64,000 nucleotides of DNA from Apostichopus japonicus (taxonomy: Eukaryota; Echinodermata; Holothuroidea; Aspidochirotida; Stichopodidae): positions 1,639,001-1,703,000 of the forward strand of contig NC_092563.1 in NCBI RefSeq assembly GCF_037975245.1. The letters run 5' to 3'. A model generated the notes under the pieces. The model saw only the letters and a list, made by a program, of their open reading frames with translations. It ran no database searches and was not told where the DNA came from. The stretch's first letter is position 1, and each line of letters starts with the position of its first letter. The translations under genes and the position numbers were made by a program. Of this stretch, positions 58,301 to 64,000 are shown in pieces.

Positions 58301-61007
58301 CATAGGACTTAATTTCAACAATCAGCTAAATTTATGAAAAATTCCAGTCAAGGGATTCCTTGTTCATCAATCTCCTTCAAACCATGATAAGACTTTCACA
58401 TTTCATCAGGTAAATAAAGTGTCAACAAGAGAAATGGACAAGTAAAAGAATATATAGAATCCAACATCATTCAGCTGAATATTGCAGTGTTTTTAAGCGT
58501 AAAAGCAGTTGAATCATTTAATTGGTCAAATGTCAGTATAACGGACCAATCAGGACGAATCTAACTTATTGTGGGTTGAGTATCTATAAAAGGACTGCAG
58601 TTATTGGAGGATAAGATACAAATGAGATTTGCTGGAATCAAACTTCTCTTTTTGAAACATTTACTGATGCAGTGAGCGAGCGAAGAACTTCTACTTCTTC
58701 AAGCTCCCTCAAACAAGTCAAAGTATCATTGGAATTTTGACTTCTAAAAAAAATTCTCACAAATCCATCGATCGATAGTAGAATGCAAAATTTCATAACT
58801 GAACTTTCTCGTCTCAAAATTTGTAAACGCAGAGAAATAAAAATTGCAAATTTGAAAATTCCCACCCCAATATTTAACAAAGCATCAATGTAGTGATAAA
58901 TCTCTCAAAAATATTTTTACAAGTATTTACAAGAAAAAAAAAGGAGAGGAGAAAAACTGCCATCTTCTGGACTTCATTAGAGAAATGACGAATTCAATCT
59001 TGTTACATTATTTGTAGGTCTATTGGTCATTTGCTTTGTTAGATATCATATTTAAGATGAGATACTTGGAGGAGGTAAGGGGTATGTGATAGCCAGAAAG
59101 GTATGTGAGAACAAAAGAAAGGGGGCATGGAAAGAACAATAGAACCTGGGAGAATGGGAGGAAATAGTAGAGCCTTTTAATTGTACAGATTCTACAGCTG
59201 AAAAATATTTATTCTTAATATTCTTCACCAGTATATTCCATTTTCTATATTTAATAAATTAAACATTCTACTTTGAATTAATTCCATTATTAGAAAAGCT
59301 TAAACTGCAAAGAGTGTATTGTCAGCAATTTTCCCATTTTTTAATTCTCTTTTCCCTTTTTAACTTCTGCAGAATTTTTTTCCCTTCAGTTTTGTTCAAC
59401 CCTTTTGCACGATTTTCCAGTCCCCCTGTTAATAAATCTCGGCATGTACAGATGTAATAGAAGCAGTAAGTAATATCCTAAATGAACCAAATGAAAAATA
59501 TTTTATTGTTTAACTAAAGTGATCAACTTGGCCATAAAAACAAGAGAGTTTTGAACCAGTAATCCATTGATTGACCAATATAAAAAAACAATACATATTA
59601 CGCACGCGCTGGGATTACGCGGATTGAGAAATGATAGCGCCCTCTATGGGAATGCTGGAGAGGCCCATCAGACACTATCTCCTTTGAAGAGAGTCTCGAG
59701 CCACAAATTTCAAGCACAACTGAATGACAAAAGTGTCAGAAATACTAAACAATGTCCTGAAATGCTGACAAAATGAATATTCTTGCTTTAGTGACCTGGT
59801 AAACTGCTCTACCTGAAATCTATGAAAAATACAACATAAGAACTACACGGACCATAGAATCTTGATGCATGAAATGTGTGATGTGTTAGCCATTTGACCA
59901 CTCCTTCAGCTCCAGAATATTGATATAACCTCACATGATAGCTTTATAGCATTTTATTTAAAAAAAAAAAAAAATCACAATTATTATCAACAGAAAGAAA
60001 AAGCTTTATATTTATATGTGTTTGTATATATCCATTTATATATATATATATATATTCTTATATATATATACTTATATATATATATTAATATATATAAATA
60101 TATATATAATATTTTTTTATAGATATATATATATATATCCTAGACCGCAGCGCATTACAAAATCAAGATGGCACTTTACAAAGTATTGCAGAGAACTCTG
60201 GAATATGAAGATTTATTAATATTTCTGTGTAAAACAGTAGTAAAAAAATGAGACACCTTATTCTACACAAAATAAAATTAAGAACCACACAACATGAAAT
60301 GGTTATTGAGCCAGATAAATTGCAAAAAGTGCAGTGGGTTTTGTTTTTCACACAGCCTGCAAAGATGACAACCTCCAAAATTAGGTCATAGGTCATGAAA
60401 CTTACTGTGAGTGTTAACAAACCTCTCTTGATCTGAACATCTTGAAAAGACCAATAACTACACCTCAAGTAAATACTAGTCCAAAACAATGACCCTGAAC
60501 AAACTTTGACTCCTCTGCCTTTTTCTTCTTCAAATGCTGGTTTTCTTTTTGTTTTCTCCTACAAAGTATTTGCTTAAAGACACTTCTTGGACTCACACCT
60601 ATACTTTTGGGCTATTTTATCAAAAGCTCCTATGACACGATTGGTGTATGAACTAAAATGCAAAGTTTATCGTCGAGTTAATGTCTTCAAAACGCCACAG
60701 TTGTCAAATGGCATGCACTTCAGAAAGTCTCGATTTTACGTTCTTGTAAAATGATTAAAATACAAATTAATTTTCAAACCCTTCGAATTTTTCTCCCTCT
60801 CGAGTCACTGCGCCCTCAATCGAAAACCTGCTGACCGATCTCAAGACAGGAAATCCGAACGCGGAGCTTAGTCATTGTTTGAATATGACAAACATCATCA
60901 TCATCATTTCCTGTAGCAAAAATATCTGATTCTTTACCGGTCATTTGTATCATTCAAATCTCTGGTGAACCAATTAGTTAAATGATTGCATCTAATTTAC
61001 AGTAGCG
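55341..61007. other. Intergenic / probable 3' UTR of the ubiquitin ligase gene
   Basis: No coding exon supported. It holds partial hAT-like ends (CAGGCGCGTATCCAGGGG at about 55964; CAGTGACGGATCGAGG at about 56219), a polypurine tract (56010-56150), G- and C-runs (56466, 57240) and TA microsatellite (60030-60140). The part nearest 61007 may be 3' UTR of the minus-strand ligase; several TTTATT (minus-strand AATAAA) hexamers occur, so the end is undetermined. Confidence 0.4.
56010..56150 (+). repeat. Polypurine tract, about 140 bp
   Basis: Almost pure A/G (GAAAAAGAGGAGAG.., AGGAGGAGAGGAAGGAAGGG), directly following a G-rich and GCGCGC sequence that resembles a hAT-like terminus. It could form triplex or slippage structures. 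Confidence 0.75.
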
Positions 61008-63998
<2,991 letters not shown>

Positions 63999-64000
63999 CA

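Overview
This is nuclear DNA from an animal. Genes are split by long introns with consensus GT..AG borders, the DNA is AT-rich with many homopolymer C/G tracts, and non-coding DNA is packed with short inverted-repeat transposons and minisatellites. A chondroitin GalNAc4S-6-O-sulfotransferase-like gene, a single RBM39-type splicing factor and a WWP/ITCH-type ubiquitin ligase fit a marine invertebrate deuterostome. An echinoderm is my best guess, but that is inference. There is no bacterial operon, phage, CRISPR array or recognisable autonomous transposon.

Layout. (1) 2004-8913, plus strand: fragments of a theta-class-like glutathione S-transferase. An N-terminal exon carries an apparent reading-frame break, a second exon completes much of the thioredoxin-like fold, and a terminal exon holds the helical C-terminal domain. 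The exon expected between the last two was not found. (2) 8914-14965: intergenic, dominated by repeats, including hAT-type miniature elements with 8-bp target duplications, a foldback element and a short hairpin. (3) 18402-39850, plus strand, possibly from 14966: a type II Golgi sulfotransferase of the CHST15 family in eight firm coding exons (419 codons) with consistent splice phases. Its introns carry a 63-bp minisatellite of about 21 copies and several TIR elements. (4) 40200-42890: intergenic dispersed repeats, some with DR1-type AGGTCA motifs. (5) 43294-54133, minus strand: a complete RBM39 homologue in 12 coding exons (545 aa) with RS region, RRM1, RRM2 and C-terminal UHM. A 102-bp minisatellite sits in one intron. 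(6) 55341-61007: no recognised gene; part may be 3' UTR of the next gene. (7) 61008-63932, minus strand: the last six exons of a Nedd4-family HECT ligase of the WWP1/WWP2/ITCH type, which continues past the right edge.

The four genes have no obvious shared pathway (detoxification, glycosaminoglycan sulfation, pre-mRNA splicing, ubiquitination). The most informative novelty is in the mobile and repetitive fraction. At least seven elements have hAT-like 8-bp target duplications (one modified by a small insertion), with two nested insertions that order events in time. There is also a perfect 40-bp palindrome, a long foldback element, and a dispersed repeat family carrying nuclear-receptor-like half sites.
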